Source: JBBTCJ01 sp038043285 (lineage in GTDB: Bacteria; Planctomycetota; Phycisphaerae; UBA1845). From it: 6,071 nucleotides of DNA. Position 1 is the first letter of the stretch, and each line of letters begins with the position of its first letter. This document shows, one piece after another, positions 5,157-6,071 of the stretch. The stretch spans positions 1 to 6,071 of the forward strand of contig JBBTCJ010000032.1 of NCBI GenBank assembly GCA_038043285.1. The letters are read 5' to 3'. Made by a program: the position numbers and the translations under genes. Below the pieces are notes generated by a model. The model had not been told where the DNA came from, made no database searches, and worked only from the letters and a program-made list of their open reading frames with translations.

Positions 5157-5278
5157 ATGATGAAGGTAGAAGGAAGAACGTAGAATGGAGAAGGAACGCC
5201 GACGCACGATGACTGACCGACAGAGTACTCGTTCTACATTCCACGTTCATTCTACATTCTACATTTTACATTCTTCCA
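5157..5278. repeat. Heptad inverted-repeat cassette 5
   Basis: The left units run without a break in phase: gcatgaa (overlapping the stop), tgatgaa, ggtagaa, ggaagaa, cgtagaa, tggagaa, ggaacgc (5151-5199). The right units cgttcta, cattcca, cgtt (a short four-base unit), cattcta, cattcta, cattcta-like cattttа and cattctt span 5230-5275. The stretch 5177-5192 is reverse-complementary to 5232-5247 at 14 of 16 positions, including an AACGT/ACGTT variant found in no other cassette. The core 5200-5229 ends in the 8-base palindrome GAGTACTC (5223-5230). It ends just before the AAGGAA (5278-5283) of the next gene. Confidence 0.88.
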
Positions 5279-5290
5279 AGGAATGCCATC

Positions 5291-5848
5291 ATGCCTATCA
5301 GCCATAATTCAGACAGTCTCGTCACCCGCAACCTCACCGTCGAGGATGCGTTGACGCTGGGGGACGCGACGGCCATCGAGTTGCGGCAGATGGCTGCGCC
5401 GCTGACGCCGCCCACCGGCTCGCTGCTGGTCTACGCCAAGTCGGACGGCAAGCTGTACACCAAGAACGACGCGGGGACGGAGACGGAGCTGAGCGCGACG
5501 CCGACGAGGCATCGTACGACCACGCGGACGCTTTACGTCGAGTACCCCAAGGCGACGGACGCCTTCCCCATCGGCTACGTCGCGGATGCATCAACGATGG
5601 TCGCGGTGCGGGCGGTGAGCGACGTGGGCACGGTGACGTTCAACGTCGAGAAACGGAACAAGCTGACGCCCGGGATGGCCGGGACGGACGTATGGACGAC
5701 GGACAAGCAGGCGACGGCGGCGGGATTGGAGCAGACGACGTTCGACGGCGGGACCGTCGCCGCGGACCAGTGGTTGTACTTCGCGGCCAGCGCCGTCGCG
5801 TCGTCGCCGACGAAGTTGTGGGTGAGCGTGGAATACACCATCGATTGA
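5291..5848 (+). CDS. Tail-fibre-like minor virion protein
   Basis: This is a probable fibre or surface protein. The ATG at 5291 follows AAGGA (5278-5282) at eight bases, and the protein is 185 residues. Residues 1-38 are an N-terminal attachment-like segment with 'NLTVEDALTLGDATAIEL' (14-31). Residues 40-68 carry 'PPTGSLLVYAKSDGKLYTKN' continuing to 'DAGTETEL', a segment seen widely in phage tail fibres and minor tail proteins (pattern P-x-G-x-x-x-x-YAK-DGKLY-K-D-GTETEL). Residues 76-185 are a beta-sandwich-like domain: 'TRTLYVEYP' (79-87), 'FPIGYVADASTMVAVRAVS' (92-110), 'VGTVTFNVEK' (112-121), 'WLYFAASA' (161-168), and a closing strand 'TKLWVSVEYTI' (174-184). At 185 residues it is short for a receptor-binding fibre and may be a fibre base, spike stem or head fibre. 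The following gene begins after a 51-base repeat-filled gap. Confidence 0.65.
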   Translation: MPISHNSDSLVTRNLTVEDALTLGDATAIELRQMAAPLTPPTGSLLVYAKSDGKLYTKNDAGTETELSATPTRHRTTTRTLYVEYPKATDAFPIGYVADASTMVAVRAVSDVGTVTFNVEKRNKLTPGMAGTDVWTTDKQATAAGLEQTTFDGGTVAADQWLYFAASAVASSPTKLWVSVEYTID

Positions 5849-5890
5849 TGAATTGCCAATTGGCAATTGGAAATCGGCAATGGTAGATGG
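5844..5890. repeat. Heptad array (CAATTGG type) with an 18-base perfect palindrome
   Basis: Seven-base units run from inside the stop codon of the fibre-like gene: attgatg, aattgcc, aattggc, aattgga, aatcggc, aatggta (5844-5885), then gatggga merging into the GGGAGG binding site. Because adjacent units are complementary, AATTGCCAATTGGCAATT (5851-5868) is a perfect 18-base palindrome. It could form a tight stem as DNA cruciform or RNA hairpin directly after the stop and about 20 bases before the next gene's binding site. Unlike the five larger cassettes it has no unique core and no distant partner arm. It shares aattgcc with the array inside the protease gene (166-172). Confidence 0.85.
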
Positions 5891-5894
5891 GAGG
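5889..5894 (+). promoter_or_regulatory. Ribosome binding site of the edge gene
   Basis: GGGAGG sits five bases before the ATG at 5900. This strong, well-spaced site is the main reason to accept the truncated reading frame as a gene. It directly adjoins the last heptad unit. Confidence 0.7.
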
Positions 5895-5899
5895 TTGTG

Positions 5900-6071
5900 A
5901 TGGCCGGTGGACCGATGTTTCCATTCAGCGCGTATCCGACCAGTTCTCGGGCGTTTGCCAACGTGCACGTCGGTGCGGGTGCGAACTCCAAGCACGAAGA
6001 GGGCATGGGGGTGGCCGCGAGCATCGCGTCGGACACGGTGTGGCGGCTGCGGTTCCCCATGCCGCCTGCGC
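5900..6071 (+). CDS. Probable virion surface/tail protein, 5' part only (cut by right edge)
   Basis: The frame is open from ATG 5900 to the window end: 57 codons plus one base. It reads MAGGPMFPFSAYPTSSRAF and so on, through 'ANVHVGAGANSKHEEGMG' to 'VAASIASDTVWRLRFPMPPA' in pattern. A strong GGGAGG lies five bases upstream and no stop interrupts it. The segment 'ASDTVWRLRFPMPP' looks like the first strand of a phage beta-sandwich or jelly-roll domain of the kind seen in fibre and decoration proteins, matching the character of the preceding genes. With only the N-terminus visible, the function is a guess from neighbours. It is co-directional with the module and separated from the fibre-like gene only by the heptad palindrome array. 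Confidence 0.6.
   Translation, partial: MAGGPMFPFSAYPTSSRAFANVHVGAGANSKHEEGMGVAASIASDTVWRLRFPMPPA

Noticed and set aside
1122..5278. CRISPR array
   Set aside because: There are inverted, degenerate 7-base arms around single cores at separated loci, not identical 23-45 base direct repeats with regular spacers.
5291..5848. Diversity-generating retroelement target in the fibre-like gene
   Set aside because: No template repeat or reverse transcriptase is in the window, and no adenine-rich variable codon cluster is seen at the 3' end.

Overview
The window is a G+C-rich stretch of a Mu-like phage or prophage virion module. All supported genes lie on the + strand and are read in one direction. The recognisable core follows the Mu head order: a gpI-type protease/scaffold, a head decoration-like protein, a gpT-type major capsid protein, a gp36 (DUF1320) head-tail connector, and a gp37-position completion/terminator-like protein. 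Four less familiar genes follow. They are a beta-rich, tail-tube-like protein, two proteins with C-terminal beta-sandwich character (one carrying a tail-fibre type 'SDGKLYTKNDAGTETEL' segment), and a further gene cut by the right edge. No contractile sheath gene appears where Mu has gpL, so this is not a plain Mu relative. Strong G+C bias and the intergenic repeat style suggest a Planctomycetota-like or similar high-GC host, but this is an inference from general resemblance and not a firm assignment.

Layout: 1-129 is leader without a supported gene; 130-1119 protease/scaffold; 1238-2002 decoration-like; 2134-3051 major capsid; 3182-3625 gp36; 3651-4130 gp37-like; 4261-4707 tube-like; 4710-5156 beta-sandwich protein; 5291-5848 fibre-like; 5900-6071 partial gene. 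Capsid assembly (protease, scaffold, capsid, decoration) comes first, then the connector proteins, then probable tail and surface proteins.

The unusual part lies between the genes. Every junction longer than 100 bases (five of them) is filled by a cassette of degenerate 7-base units. A purine-rich arm of GAATGAA-type units begins at or within about 10 bases of the upstream stop codon. A unique core follows, often with its own small inverted repeat. A reverse-complementary arm of TTCATTC-type units then ends before the next gene's ribosome binding site. Arms within one cassette share variant bases, so each cassette reads as a long imperfect hairpin. A second 7-base family (CAATCGA/CAATTGG type) lies inside the 5' coding part of the protease gene and in the 5848-5900 junction, where it forms a perfect 18-base palindrome. 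The two tight junctions (25 and 2 bases) have no repeats. The most economical reading is that phage genes that once lay close together have been pushed apart by a host- or phage-borne heptad repeat system of unknown mechanism.
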